Origin: Lentisphaeria bacterium
GTDB lineage: Bacteria > Verrucomicrobiota > Lentisphaeria > Oligosphaerales > Oligosphaeraceae
Reading direction: 5' to 3'
Assembly: GCA_016303095.1 (NCBI GenBank)
Contig: JAEDMH010000031.1
Coordinates: 1-20,037, forward strand
DNA: 20,037 nt
How positions within the stretch are numbered: position 1 is the first letter of the stretch; every line of letters begins with the position of its first letter. Shown here one piece after another: positions 1 to 9,018 of the stretch. The notes below the pieces were generated by a model, which saw only the letters and a list, made by a program, of their open reading frames with translations, had not been told where the DNA came from and made no database searches. The position numbers and the translations under genes were made by a program.

Positions 1-51
1 TCATGACTTTTCTTGGAAAATAAAATGTATTCCCTAAACGCTGAAAGTTAC

Positions 52-60
52 GGCTATAAT
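52..60 (+). promoter_or_regulatory. possible -10 promoter element upstream of the prepilin-like gene
   Basis: A perfect TATAAT hexamer lies at 55-60 inside the 9-mer GGCTATAAT, about 150 bases before the start codon at 209. I see no convincing -35 hexamer at 16-18 bases upstream. Near-identical 9-mers occur before hisS and adk, which supports a real promoter class. The rest of 61-208 is C-rich and shows nothing else I can name. Confidence 0.4.
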
Positions 61-208
61 TGGGGAAAGACGCTTGGGAGCCAGGCCCCTTCCCCCCCCC
101 TGACGAAAAGGGCACAGCCCCTCCACCCCTTTTTCCCTCGGGCGCCCCCGGCGACGGAGTTGCCTCCCTTTCCCCAACCATACACCCTTTGACCTGACAG
201 AAAGCCCC

Positions 209-1045
209 ATGAAGAAGACCTTCACCCTCATCGAACTGCTGGTGGTCATCGCCATCATCGCCATCTTGGCGGCCATGCTGCTGCCTGCCCTCTCCAAAGC
301 CCGGGAGAAGGCCCGGGCCATCAGCTGCACCAGCAACCTGAAGCAGGTCCAGCTAGGCGCCATTCTCTACACCAACGACTACGACGACTATCTGCCTCCC
401 AACGTCTACCGGGAAGGAGACGTGGGCTTCCACTTTTTCGGCGGCGACTTGAACAGCGTCAAGGTCACCACCTGGTTCACCCTGAATCCCCTGATGCCCA
501 ACGCCCCCACCAACTACAAGGACTGGGCGGACAAGGATCCCGCCTCCCGGCTGGACGGCACGGCGGACAAGTCCAGTTGGCACAAGGTGCTTCTGTGCCC
601 CTCCTGCCCCACCAGCGACCGGGTGAACGGCAACATCTCCTACCAGTCCAACTACGCGGCCAGCTACTGCCGCTTCATCAACGAGGGCCACTACGGCGCC
701 ACCTGGGGTCTCTGCCCCCTCACGGGAGCCGCCCAATGGAGACGTCTCAGCTCCATCAAGCACGCCTCCATCTTCGTGAACTACGTGGACGGCGCCAAGT
801 CCAACCAGCTGGGCACCCCCGGTCTGACCGGCGTGGTCTTCTTCCCGGGCCAATACAATGCAGAAATCAACAATCTGGGAATCTTCTTCCGCCATAGCTT
901 CAACAGCAACTACTCCTTCGGGGACGGTCATGTGGAAGCGGTGAACCGCAACAAGATCAACGGCTACAGCACCGCCAGCGGAACCATCTACGACTTCTAC
1001 TGGTTCCCCGGCTCCAACGTGGACGGTGGAGACAAGAACCACTAA
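209..1045 (+). CDS. prepilin-type N-terminal cleavage/methylation domain protein with H-X9-DG C-terminal motif
   Basis: This 278-residue protein begins with a type III (class III) signal: Lys-Lys-Thr, then FTLIELLVVIAIIAILAAM, with the conserved Glu at residue 9, five residues into the mature chain. The usual Gly before the cleavage point is Thr4 here. The hydrophobic helix (about residues 5-26) would hold it in the inner membrane and in a pilus or pseudopilus after cleavage by a PilD-type peptidase. The C-terminal half carries His229, nine residues, then Asp239-Gly240, the signature of the DUF1559-like family that is greatly expanded in Lentisphaerota and Planctomycetes. The body is rich in Asn, Tyr and Trp, as in other surface members. 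The role of these proteins is mostly unknown, with pilus-like assembly or surface structure the usual guess. There is no good Shine-Dalgarno, and the ATG is fixed by the leader. It appears monocistronic, with a terminator at 1079-1116. Confidence 0.9.
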   Translation: MKKTFTLIELLVVIAIIAILAAMLLPALSKAREKARAISCTSNLKQVQLGAILYTNDYDDYLPPNVYREGDVGFHFFGGDLNSVKVTTWFTLNPLMPNAPTNYKDWADKDPASRLDGTADKSSWHKVLLCPSCPTSDRVNGNISYQSNYAASYCRFINEGHYGATWGLCPLTGAAQWRRLSSIKHASIFVNYVDGAKSNQLGTPGLTGVVFFPGQYNAEINNLGIFFRHSFNSNYSFGDGHVEAVNRNKINGYSTASGTIYDFYWFPGSNVDGGDKNH

Positions 1046-1078
1046 TTTCCCCTCTTTCCGTTTTTTCCCTCTTCCTCC

Positions 1079-1116
1079 ACGCCTCCGGAGAGCCTCCGTG
1101 CTCCCGGGGGCGTTTT
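1079..1116 (+). terminator. intrinsic terminator after the prepilin-like gene
   Basis: ACGCCTCCGG (1079-1088) pairs with CCGGGGGCGT (1104-1113) over 10 base pairs with one G-T wobble, leaving a 15-base loop. The stem is followed by TTTT and then further pyrimidines. It sits 34 bases after the stop codon. Confidence 0.7.
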
Positions 1117-1144
1117 CCTTTCTTTCCTTCCCCCTCCCCGCTGG

Positions 1145-1186
1145 GGAAAAGCCCTTGGGGAGACGGCTATATTAGGGGGCTTTTCC
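1145..1186 (+). promoter_or_regulatory. probable hisS promoter region enclosed by a 10-bp inverted repeat
   Basis: A TATATT box (1168-1173, within GGCTATATT at 1165-1173) lies 82 bases before the hisS start. It sits in the 22-base spacer of a perfect inverted repeat: GGAAAAGCCC at 1145-1154 and GGGCTTTTCC at 1177-1186. There is no good -35 at 17 bases. The repeat could be an operator. It could also act as a second terminator for the upstream gene, because the right arm is followed by TTTG. I cannot choose between these from sequence alone. Confidence 0.45.
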
Positions 1187-1255
1187 TTTGACGGCGGCGA
1201 GCCCGCCCACGCCCACTTTCCTTTCCTATCCCCTACTTCGCCAGGAGTCTTCATC

Positions 1256-2518
1256 ATGTCAACCGCAACCGAACCCCTTCCCGGCACTTCGGATCTCTGG
1301 GAACCAGAGGTTCTGGGCTGGGTGGAGCTGGAATCCATCACCCGGGATATCTTCGGGCGCTACGGCTACCAGGAACTGCGCACCCCCGTCTTCGAGCGCA
1401 CCGAGGTCTTCGTGCGAAACCTGGGCAACGAGACGGACGTGGTGCAAAAGGAGATGTACACCTTTGAGGACCGGGGAGGGCGTTCCCTGACCCTGCGCCC
1501 CGAGGGGACGGCGGGGGTCATGCGGGCCATGGCCAACCTGGGGCTGGGGCCTGGAGAGGAGCGCCGGGTCTTTTACATGGGACCCATGTTCCGGGGAGAG
1601 CGTCCCTCCGCCGGACGTCGCCGCCAGTTTCACCAAGTGGGCGTGGAGGCGGTGGGGTGCCACTCTCCCTGGATGGACGCCGAGGTCATCTCCATGTTGG
1701 TCCACTATCTGGAGTCCCTGGGCATCCAGGGCGCCCGAGTGCACATCAACACCCGGGGGCTGCCGGAGGACCGCCCCGCCGTGGCCGAAGCCCTGCGGAA
1801 CTATTTCCGTCCTCATCTTTCCGAGATGTGCGAGGATTGCCGCCGCCGTTTTGAGACCAACGTGTGGCGGATGCTGGATTGCAAGCAGGAGGCCTGCCAT
1901 CAGCTGGCCCTGGGCGCCCCCCATATCGCCCAGTTGATGGGAGAGGAATCCCGTCGCTACTTTGAGGAAGTGTGCCAGGGACTGGAGCGCCTAGGGGTCT
2001 CCTATGAGGTCAACCCCCGGCTGGTGCGGGGGTTGGACTACTACATCCACACCGTCTTCGAGATCACCCATCCCGCCCTCGGCAGCGAGGACGCCATTGC
2101 CGGAGGCGGACGCTACCGGATGACCATGCCGGGCTCTTCCACTCCCATCGAGGGCATCGGCTTCGCCGCGGGCGTGGAGCGTCTTCTCATGACCCGGGCG
2201 GGGCTGGGCCTCGCCCCCCAAAGCCGTCCCATGGCGGATCTCTACCTCATTGCCGCCGGGCAGGAGGCCATTCCCGCCGGGCTTCAGCTGGCCGGAGAGC
2301 TGCGCCGGGCGGGCCTAGGCGGACGCATCCTGGCGGATGTCACCGGGCGTTCCCTGAAAGCCCAGTTCCGTTCCGCCAACAAATCCGGGGCCGCCAAGGT
2401 CCTGATTCTGGGAGAGAATGAATTGAAGACCGGCACCATCACCCTGAAGGAGATGGCGGACGGCTCCCAGCGCACCCTCACCCAGGAGGAGCTGAAAGCC
2501 CTTCTGGCCACCCGATAG
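1256..2518 (+). CDS. hisS: histidyl-tRNA synthetase
   Basis: This class II synthetase charges tRNA-His with histidine in the cytoplasm. At 420 residues it has the usual family length. Visible elements are PGTSDL near residue 9, the LRPEGTAGVMRA block, motif 2 with FRGERP (Arg113) leading to QFHQVG, the histidine-specific LVRGLDYY block with catalytic Arg258, the GGGRY block at 283-287, motif 3 GIGFAAGVERLL, and a C-terminal anticodon-binding domain from about residue 325. Four cysteines (192, 195, 209, 214) in the insertion region could form a metal site, as in several bacterial HisRS. An oddity is that the residue after GGGRY, usually Asp, is Arg288. AGGAG at 1243-1247 supports the start, with 8 bases of spacing. 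It is first in a tight run with aspS, which starts 46 bases downstream, a common bacterial pairing. Confidence 0.96.
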   Translation: MSTATEPLPGTSDLWEPEVLGWVELESITRDIFGRYGYQELRTPVFERTEVFVRNLGNETDVVQKEMYTFEDRGGRSLTLRPEGTAGVMRAMANLGLGPGEERRVFYMGPMFRGERPSAGRRRQFHQVGVEAVGCHSPWMDAEVISMLVHYLESLGIQGARVHINTRGLPEDRPAVAEALRNYFRPHLSEMCEDCRRRFETNVWRMLDCKQEACHQLALGAPHIAQLMGEESRRYFEEVCQGLERLGVSYEVNPRLVRGLDYYIHTVFEITHPALGSEDAIAGGGRYRMTMPGSSTPIEGIGFAAGVERLLMTRAGLGLAPQSRPMADLYLIAAGQEAIPAGLQLAGELRRAGLGGRILADVTGRSLKAQFRSANKSGAAKVLILGENELKTGTITLKEMADGSQRTLTQEELKALLATR

Positions 2519-2564
2519 CCCTTTTCCCCTCCTCGTCCTGTCTTTTCCAAGGAGAACATCCTCC

Positions 2565-4349
<1,785 letters not shown>

Positions 4350-4385
4350 GGCAGAAAGGGGATGCTTTCCCAGGGGGGACGTTGC

Positions 4386-5951
4386 ATGCAAGAGAAAAGA
4401 GGAGGAGGCGCAGGAGGCGGGAGGCAACTCCGTTCCGTCCTTTTGTGGCTTCTCCTCTTTGGGCTTTTCCTGGCTCCTCCTTGGGAAGCCAGGGAGGCCC
4501 ATGTGCGGATTCTCCACACCAGCGATCTCCACGCCAATCTTTCGGGGAACCCCCAGGCTCCCGCCGGCCTCCTTCCCCTGGCCACCCTCCTGGAGGAGCG
4601 GCGGAGAGAGGCTCCCCAGGGGGCCTGCCTGCTGGTGGACACCGGGGACTCGGTACAGGGTTCCCTGGAGGCCATTCTATCCCGGGGCATGGCCATTCTT
4701 CCCTGGCTGGAGACCCTTTCCTATGATGCCTGGGTGCCGGGCAATCACGACTTTGACTTTGGGCCGACGGCCTTTCTGGCCTTCGCCCGCTCCCTATCCT
4801 CCCGGCTCCTCTGCGGCAATCTCCGCCTTCTCTCCCCGACAGAGGAGTTTCCCGGAGGAGAGTTTCCCGGATGGCGGCTCTTCGTCGTGGGGGAGGCGAA
4901 GGTGGCCCTCATCGGCATGACCGCCTCTTTCCTCCCCCACTGGTTCCCCGATTTTTCCCGGCACTTCCAGGTGGAGAGCGTCCGCCATGCCCTGGCCCGC
5001 CTGATGCCCCAAATCCTGGCGGAACACCCCGATTTGATTATCCTAGCCTTGCACCAGGGGTGGATGGAGCAGGATCCCCGGGGGGTCAACGAAGTCCGTG
5101 GTCTGGCCCGGGACTTTCCGGAGGTGGATCTGATTCTGGGAGGCCATACTCACCGTCTTTTTCCCGGACGGGCCGGCGGAGATGGCCCCTGGTATGTCCA
5201 GCCAGGGGCCCACGGAAGATATTTTGCCCAGGTGGATGCGGTGGTGGATCCCGAGAATCACCGCCTTCTCCGCCTGGAATCCCAGCTTGTGGAGGTAACG
5301 GAGGAAACGCCGCCCCATCCCCAGGCCGCCCAGGCGGCGGCCTCCTGGCAGGAGCGTGCCCGGATCTATGGGGAGCAGATTCTGGCCCCTCCCTTGCCCT
5401 CTCCCCTCTCTGCCAAAGGGCGTCCCGGCGTGAACTGTCCCCAAAGCGAGCTCTTCTGCCAGGCTCTGGCGGAGGCCGCCTCCTGCCCCCTGGCGCTCCA
5501 TGGCATTCTCGCCAAGGAGGAGATTCCCGCCGGGGTCCCCATCACCGGGGATCTCCTCTTCCAACTGGTTCCCTATGAGAACACCCTGGTGGTCTGCCAG
5601 GTCACCCCGGAGGAACTGGGGCAGATTCTCCAGGAGCAATGGGCCATCCGCAACACCTCCGGCGCCTGCGGCATCTGGGGCGCGGAGGCGGCGATCTCTT
5701 CCCAGGGCGTCCGCATTCTCTCCCTGGGGGAGGATGCGCCTCCCCTCCCGGGAAAACGGTATTCCCTGGTGATGAACTCCCACACCGCGGCAGGAAGCGG
5801 GCGCACCCCCGTCCTCCAGGAGATTCTCGCCCGTCCTGCCTGCCAGACCCGGGACACCGGCCTCTCCTCCCGCCAGGCCGTTCTCCAGTGGTTCCAAGCC
5901 CATCCCGGCGTCACCCCCCAACCCCGGAAATGGCTTCACATATCCCGGTGA
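4386..5951 (+). CDS. exported 5'-nucleotidase-family metallophosphatase (UshA-like)
   Basis: The protein has an N-terminal calcineurin-like metallophosphatase domain and a C-terminal 5'-nucleotidase domain, and likely hydrolyses nucleotides or nucleotide diesters outside the inner membrane. Metal-site motifs, numbered from the ATG at 4386, are TSDLH (Asp47, His49), DTGDSVQG (Asp88), GNHD (Asn120-His121-Asp122), ALHQGW and GGHTH. The C-terminal part (from about 345) shows GDLLFQLVPYENTL and MNSHTAAGSG, typical of the substrate-binding domain. The N-terminus has basic residues and then the hydrophobic stretch SVLLWLLLFGLFLAPP, a signal peptide or anchor. I prefer the ATG at 4386 because a G-rich Shine-Dalgarno (4373-4378) is correctly spaced. 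An in-frame ATG at 4362 adds 8 residues but has its purine tract directly against it. The exact substrate cannot be read from sequence. Its place between aspS and ispG suggests co-transcription rather than shared function. Confidence 0.88.
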   Translation: MQEKRGGGAGGGRQLRSVLLWLLLFGLFLAPPWEAREAHVRILHTSDLHANLSGNPQAPAGLLPLATLLEERRREAPQGACLLVDTGDSVQGSLEAILSRGMAILPWLETLSYDAWVPGNHDFDFGPTAFLAFARSLSSRLLCGNLRLLSPTEEFPGGEFPGWRLFVVGEAKVALIGMTASFLPHWFPDFSRHFQVESVRHALARLMPQILAEHPDLIILALHQGWMEQDPRGVNEVRGLARDFPEVDLILGGHTHRLFPGRAGGDGPWYVQPGAHGRYFAQVDAVVDPENHRLLRLESQLVEVTEETPPHPQAAQAAASWQERARIYGEQILAPPLPSPLSAKGRPGVNCPQSELFCQALAEAASCPLALHGILAKEEIPAGVPITGDLLFQLVPYENTLVVCQVTPEELGQILQEQWAIRNTSGACGIWGAEAAISSQGVRILSLGEDAPPLPGKRYSLVMNSHTAAGSGRTPVLQEILARPACQTRDTGLSSRQAVLQWFQAHPGVTPQPRKWLHISR

Positions 5952-5986
5952 TTCCCCTCCCGCCGGCTCCCTCTTTTTCTCCCCCC

Positions 5987-7081
5987 ATGCGCTATCCCAC
6001 CCGCCAAATCCATGTCGGTTCCCTCCCCATTGGAGGAGACGCCCCCCTGGTGGTGCAGTCCATGTGCAACACCCCCACGGAAGACGTCCAGGCCACCCTG
6101 GCGCAGATCGACCGCCTGGCCCAGGCGGGGTGTCAACTGGTGCGGGTGGCCTACCCTTCTCTCGCCTGCCGTCCCGCCCTGGAGCGTCTCTGCCAAGGCA
6201 GCCCCCTGCCCCTGGTGGCTGACATTCACTTTGACGGGCGTCTGGCCCTCTCCGCCATGGAGGCGGGGGTCCAGGGCATTCGTCTCAATCCCGGCAATCT
6301 GCCCCGTCGGGAGCTTCTTCGGGAAGTGGCCAAGGAGGCCTCGGCCTGTGGCTGTGCCGTCCGGGTAGGGGTCAACATGGGGAGTCTATCCCCCCGGGCC
6401 AGGGAGAAATACGGTTCCACAGCCCGGGCCATGGTGGAGAGCGCCCGGGAATTTCTGGGGGATTTTGAGGATGCGGGGTGCGTCCATCTGAAAGTCAGCT
6501 TGAAGGCCTCCAGCATTCCCCTCACCCTGGAGGCCTGCCGGCTCTTCCGCCCTCTCTCCCCTTGGCCTCTCCATCTGGGCCTCACGGAGGCCGGCACCCC
6601 CGCCACCGGCTTCGTGAAGTCCGCCATCGCCCTGGGAGCCCTGCTCCTGGAGGGCATTGGCGACACCCTCCGGGTTTCCCTCACCGCCCCGCCGGAGGAG
6701 GAAGTCACGGCGGCCTTCCGCATCCTGGATGCCCTGGAGCTACGGCCGGGACGCCCCCAGCTGGTCTCCTGCCCCACCTGCGGACGCACCCGCATCTCCC
6801 TTATTCCCCTGGCGGAAAAGGTGGAGGCGGAAATCCAAAGCCTCCTGGCCCGGGGCTATCGCCTGCCTTTCCGGAAGATTGCGGTCATGGGGTGCGCGGT
6901 GAATGGGCCGGGAGAGGCGGCGGACGCCGATCTGGGGATTGCCGGGGGAGCGGGCAAGGGGGTCCTCTTCCGCCAGGGCAAGATCCTGAAAGCCCTGCCC
7001 GAGGAGGAACTCTTCCCCGCCCTCCAGGCAGAACTTCGCCAGGCAGCCCTGCCGCCCCCTGACGCCCCTGACGCCCGGTAG
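5987..7081 (+). CDS. ispG: 4-hydroxy-3-methylbut-2-en-1-yl diphosphate synthase (IspG/GcpE)
   Basis: IspG is the iron-sulfur enzyme of the MEP isoprenoid pathway that reduces MEcPP to HMBPP. The protein is 364 residues, the compact bacterial form rather than the long Chlamydia/plant form. It starts RYPTRQIHVGSLPIGG, continues with VVQSMCNTPT (a hallmark of the TIM barrel), LVADIHFD, RLNPGN, VGVNMGSL and LHLGLTEAG, and ends with the cluster motifs SCPTCGRT and MGCAVNGPGEAADAD. Three Cys and the Glu of NGPGEA supply the 4Fe-4S ligands. The reading frame is open far upstream, but that part overlaps the phosphatase gene and looks non-coding. The ATG at 5987 matches the family start, although only a pyrimidine tract precedes it. 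An ATG at 5930 would add 19 residues and overlap the upstream gene. The gap to the upstream stop is 35 bases, so translation probably depends on the upstream message. Confidence 0.95.
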   Translation: MRYPTRQIHVGSLPIGGDAPLVVQSMCNTPTEDVQATLAQIDRLAQAGCQLVRVAYPSLACRPALERLCQGSPLPLVADIHFDGRLALSAMEAGVQGIRLNPGNLPRRELLREVAKEASACGCAVRVGVNMGSLSPRAREKYGSTARAMVESAREFLGDFEDAGCVHLKVSLKASSIPLTLEACRLFRPLSPWPLHLGLTEAGTPATGFVKSAIALGALLLEGIGDTLRVSLTAPPEEEVTAAFRILDALELRPGRPQLVSCPTCGRTRISLIPLAEKVEAEIQSLLARGYRLPFRKIAVMGCAVNGPGEAADADLGIAGGAGKGVLFRQGKILKALPEEELFPALQAELRQAALPPPDAPDAR

Positions 7082-7094
7082 ACCGACGCTTTCC

Positions 7095-7103
7095 GGCTAT
7101 ATT
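7095..7103 (+). promoter_or_regulatory. possible -10 promoter element upstream of adk
   Basis: GGCTATATT at 7095-7103 contains the -10-like TATATT, 54 bases before the adk start. It is identical to the 9-mer before hisS. No -35 hexamer is evident. A short ACGC/GCGT inverted repeat (7086-7089, 7107-7110) flanks it, followed by TTTT, so a weak terminator is an alternative reading. Confidence 0.35.
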
Positions 7104-7157
7104 GTGGCGTTTTTCCCTCACCCCTAGTCCCCCCTCACCCCAAGGATTTTCCCCCCC

Positions 7158-7820
7158 ATGTCCAAGGCATACATCTTCCTGGGCGCCCCCGGCGCCGGCA
7201 AAGGCACTCTCGGCGACATCTTCTGCCAAAAGGTGAACGTCATCCACATCTCCACGGGACAGCTCCTCCGGGATGAAATGGCCGCCGGCTCCGAACTGGG
7301 CAAGACCGTCAAGGAACTCATCGCCTCCGGCGCCCTGGTCTCCGACGAAATCGTCACCGCCATGGTGGACAAGCGCTTAAGCAAGGAGGACGCCAAGGCC
7401 CGGGGCGTCATGCTGGACGGCTATCCCCGCACCTGCGCCCAGGCCGAAAGCCTCACCGCCATCCTCCAGAAGCACGGCTACGAGAGCGGCGTGGCCATCC
7501 TGGTGGACACGCCCCGGGAGATCCTGATGCAGCGTCTCACGGGCCGTCGCCTCTGCGCCAACAAGGCCTGCGGCGCCAGCTACAACGTCTTCACCGCCCC
7601 CCCCGCCAAGGAGGGCATCTGCGACAAGTGCGGCTCCCCCCTGATCCAGCGTTCTGACGACACGGAGGAGACCGCCATCAACCGCCTGAAGATCTACGAC
7701 ACCCAGACCGCCCCCGTCATCGAATATTACCGGAACCGGGGCGAGTTGAAGGTGACCCCCAATGCGGACGCCCCCATCGAGGAGAACTACGCCGCCCTGG
7801 AAAAGACCCTGGGACTCTAA
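7158..7820 (+). CDS. adk: adenylate kinase with cysteine-bearing LID domain
   Basis: Adenylate kinase interconverts ATP, ADP and AMP in the cytoplasm. The 220 residues fit the long bacterial form. Seen are the P-loop GAPGAGKGT (9-17), STGQLLRDEM for the AMP site (32-41), MLDGYPRT (85-92), and the LID beginning TGRRLC. The LID holds Cys133, Cys138, Cys155 and Cys158, the zinc-type arrangement, except that the first pair is spaced CX4C instead of the usual CX2C. QRSDD and a closing helix follow. AAGGA at 7142-7146 is a plausible ribosome site. In most bacteria adk follows secY in this cluster. Here ispG precedes it and a probable promoter lies between, so it may head the adk-map-infA unit. Confidence 0.96.
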   Translation: MSKAYIFLGAPGAGKGTLGDIFCQKVNVIHISTGQLLRDEMAAGSELGKTVKELIASGALVSDEIVTAMVDKRLSKEDAKARGVMLDGYPRTCAQAESLTAILQKHGYESGVAILVDTPREILMQRLTGRRLCANKACGASYNVFTAPPAKEGICDKCGSPLIQRSDDTEETAINRLKIYDTQTAPVIEYYRNRGELKVTPNADAPIEENYAALEKTLGL

Positions 7821-7840
7821 CCGGGATTTCCTGCCCTCTC

Positions 7841-7895
7841 GGCCTCCGGCCGCCTCTGGCGCCGCAGGAGGCCTCACTGTCTTCTTCTCTCCCCC
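7841..7895 (+). promoter_or_regulatory. stem-loop between adk and map, possibly an attenuator or terminator
   Basis: GGCCTCC (7841-7847) pairs with GGAGGCC (7867-7873). GGC (7848-7850) can extend it with GCC (7861-7863) across a 3-base bulge, and a small GCC/GGC hairpin fits in the loop. A pyrimidine-rich tail (7874-7895) with only short T runs follows. It could lower expression of map and infA relative to adk. It is not a classic terminator. Confidence 0.4.
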
Positions 7896-7910
7896 AAGAG
7901 GGGCATTCAC

Positions 7911-8690
7911 GTGGAACACATCACCATCTACAAGGAAAACGAGATCGAGAAGATCCGCCTGGCCGCCCAGGCGTCCGCCCAGGTGCTGGACCGGCTCTGC
8001 GCCGCCGTCCAGCCCGGAATGTCCACTTTGGACCTGGACAATCTGGCCGAATGCTTCATCCGGGAGACGGGGGGGCGCAGCGGCTCCCTGAACTACCACG
8101 GCTATCCCCGCCAGGTTTGCATCTCCCTGAACGACGAGGTAGTGCATGGCATCGGGCGGGCGGATCGCATCATCCAATTCGGCGACCTGGTGAGCCTGGA
8201 TGTGGTGGTGGCCCTGGATGGATACTATGGGGACAATGCCCGCACGGTCTGCGCCGGCGGCCACCCTTCCCCCCTGGCCAGCCGCCTTCTGGAGGCCACG
8301 GAATCCGCGCTCATGGCGGGCATTGAGGCCGCCGTGGAGGGGAACACCATCAACGACATCAGCATTGCCGTTCAACGGGTGGCGGAGGATGCGGGGTTCC
8401 AATGCGTGCGGGACATGGTGGGCCATGGATGCGGCAAGCATATGCATGAATCCCCCGAGGTCCCCAATTTCCGACAGCGGAGAAAGACCCCCACCCTTCA
8501 AGCCGGCATGGTTCTGTGCATCGAACCCATGGTCAACGCCGGCACCTGGGAAATCGAAATCGACCGCCAGGACCAGTGGACCTGCCGCACCTTGGACCAC
8601 GCCCCCTCCGCCCACTTCGAGCACCAAGTCCTGATCACCCGGAAAAAACCCGAAATCCTTACCCTATGCCCAAAGAAACCGATTGCATAA
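7911..8690 (+). CDS. map: type I methionine aminopeptidase
   Basis: It removes the initiator Met from nascent proteins. The 259-residue, single-domain pita-bread enzyme has all five metal ligands visible: Asp97, Asp108, His172, Glu205 and Glu237, almost the E. coli numbering, plus His79 and His179 lining the active site. Motifs include SLNDEVVHGIG, LDVVVALDGYYGDNA, GHGCGKHMHESP and VLCIEPM. The start is GTG at 7911, chosen because AAGAGGGG (7896-7903) is well spaced before it and the next residues match the family start. No N-terminal zinc-finger extension of the SEC-C type is present. Its 3' end overlaps the start of infA by 25 bases, so the two are probably translationally coupled. Confidence 0.96.
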   Translation: MEHITIYKENEIEKIRLAAQASAQVLDRLCAAVQPGMSTLDLDNLAECFIRETGGRSGSLNYHGYPRQVCISLNDEVVHGIGRADRIIQFGDLVSLDVVVALDGYYGDNARTVCAGGHPSPLASRLLEATESALMAGIEAAVEGNTINDISIAVQRVAEDAGFQCVRDMVGHGCGKHMHESPEVPNFRQRRKTPTLQAGMVLCIEPMVNAGTWEIEIDRQDQWTCRTLDHAPSAHFEHQVLITRKKPEILTLCPKKPIA

Positions 8691-8890
8691 AACTGGAAGG
8701 CGTCGTCACGGAAGTCCTCCCCAACACCCGCTTCCGCGTGAAGCTGAACGCCGGAGGAAACGAGGTCATCGCCGGAATCTCCGGCAAAATGCGGAAGAAC
8801 AACATCCGCATCCTGGAGGGAGACTCCGTCACCGTGGAAGTCTCTCCCTATGACCTGGGCACCGGACGAATCTCCTATCGGCGGAAGTAG
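8666..8890 (+). CDS. infA: translation initiation factor IF-1
   Basis: IF-1 binds the ribosomal A site of the 30S subunit during initiation. The protein is 74 residues, a single S1/OB fold, with the family landmarks LEGVVTEVLPNTRFRVKL, GISGKMRKNNIRIL, GDSVTVEVSPYDL and GRISYR. Most bacterial IF-1 proteins have HISGKMR, and here the His is Gly, a small deviation. The ATG at 8666 lies inside the map reading frame (25-base overlap) and matches the usual M-x-K-E start. A longer in-frame reading from 8516 is only the shadow of map. The pairing map-infA is standard in the spc/alpha cluster. Confidence 0.95.
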   Translation: MPKETDCIKLEGVVTEVLPNTRFRVKLNAGGNEVIAGISGKMRKNNIRILEGDSVTVEVSPYDLGTGRISYRRK

Positions 8891-8910
8891 CCCCGCCGCG
8901 CCCCCCCCTC

Positions 8911-8940
8911 AAGCCCCCTCAAGCCCCCTCAAGCCCCCTC
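8911..8940. repeat. three perfect copies of a 10-base tandem repeat
   Basis: AAGCCCCCTC is repeated three times without change at 8911-8920, 8921-8930 and 8931-8940, preceded by a run of C. It is non-coding, just after infA. It most likely arose by slippage in a C-rich tract. No function is evident. Confidence 0.9.
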
Positions 8941-8982
8941 TCCTCCCTCCCCGCCGCCTTTCCCCGACGGCGTCCCCCGGTG

Positions 8983-9018
8983 TTTGCATCCTGGAGGAAA
9001 GGTGTTATAGTATGCAAA
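8983..9018 (+). promoter_or_regulatory. sigma-70-type promoter of the rpmJ-rplQ operon with flanking inverted repeat
   Basis: TTTGCA (8983-8988), a 17-base spacer and TATAGT (9006-9011) make a recognisable housekeeping promoter in the 303-base gap. TTTGCAT (8983-8989) and ATGCAAA (9012-9018) form a perfect 7-base inverted repeat around it. The left arm covers the -35 box and the right arm starts directly after the -10 box, so a dimeric repressor could sit here. About 175 bases of leader follow before rpmJ. Confidence 0.6.

Noticed and set aside
5639..5986. Open frame upstream of ispG in the same frame
   Set aside because: It overlaps the 5'-nucleotidase gene in another frame, is Pro/Arg/Ser-rich and has no family similarity. 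ispG starts at 5987.
8911..8940. Short regular repeats as a CRISPR array
   Set aside because: The 10-base units are directly adjacent without spacers and are C-rich slippage products. No cas gene is present.
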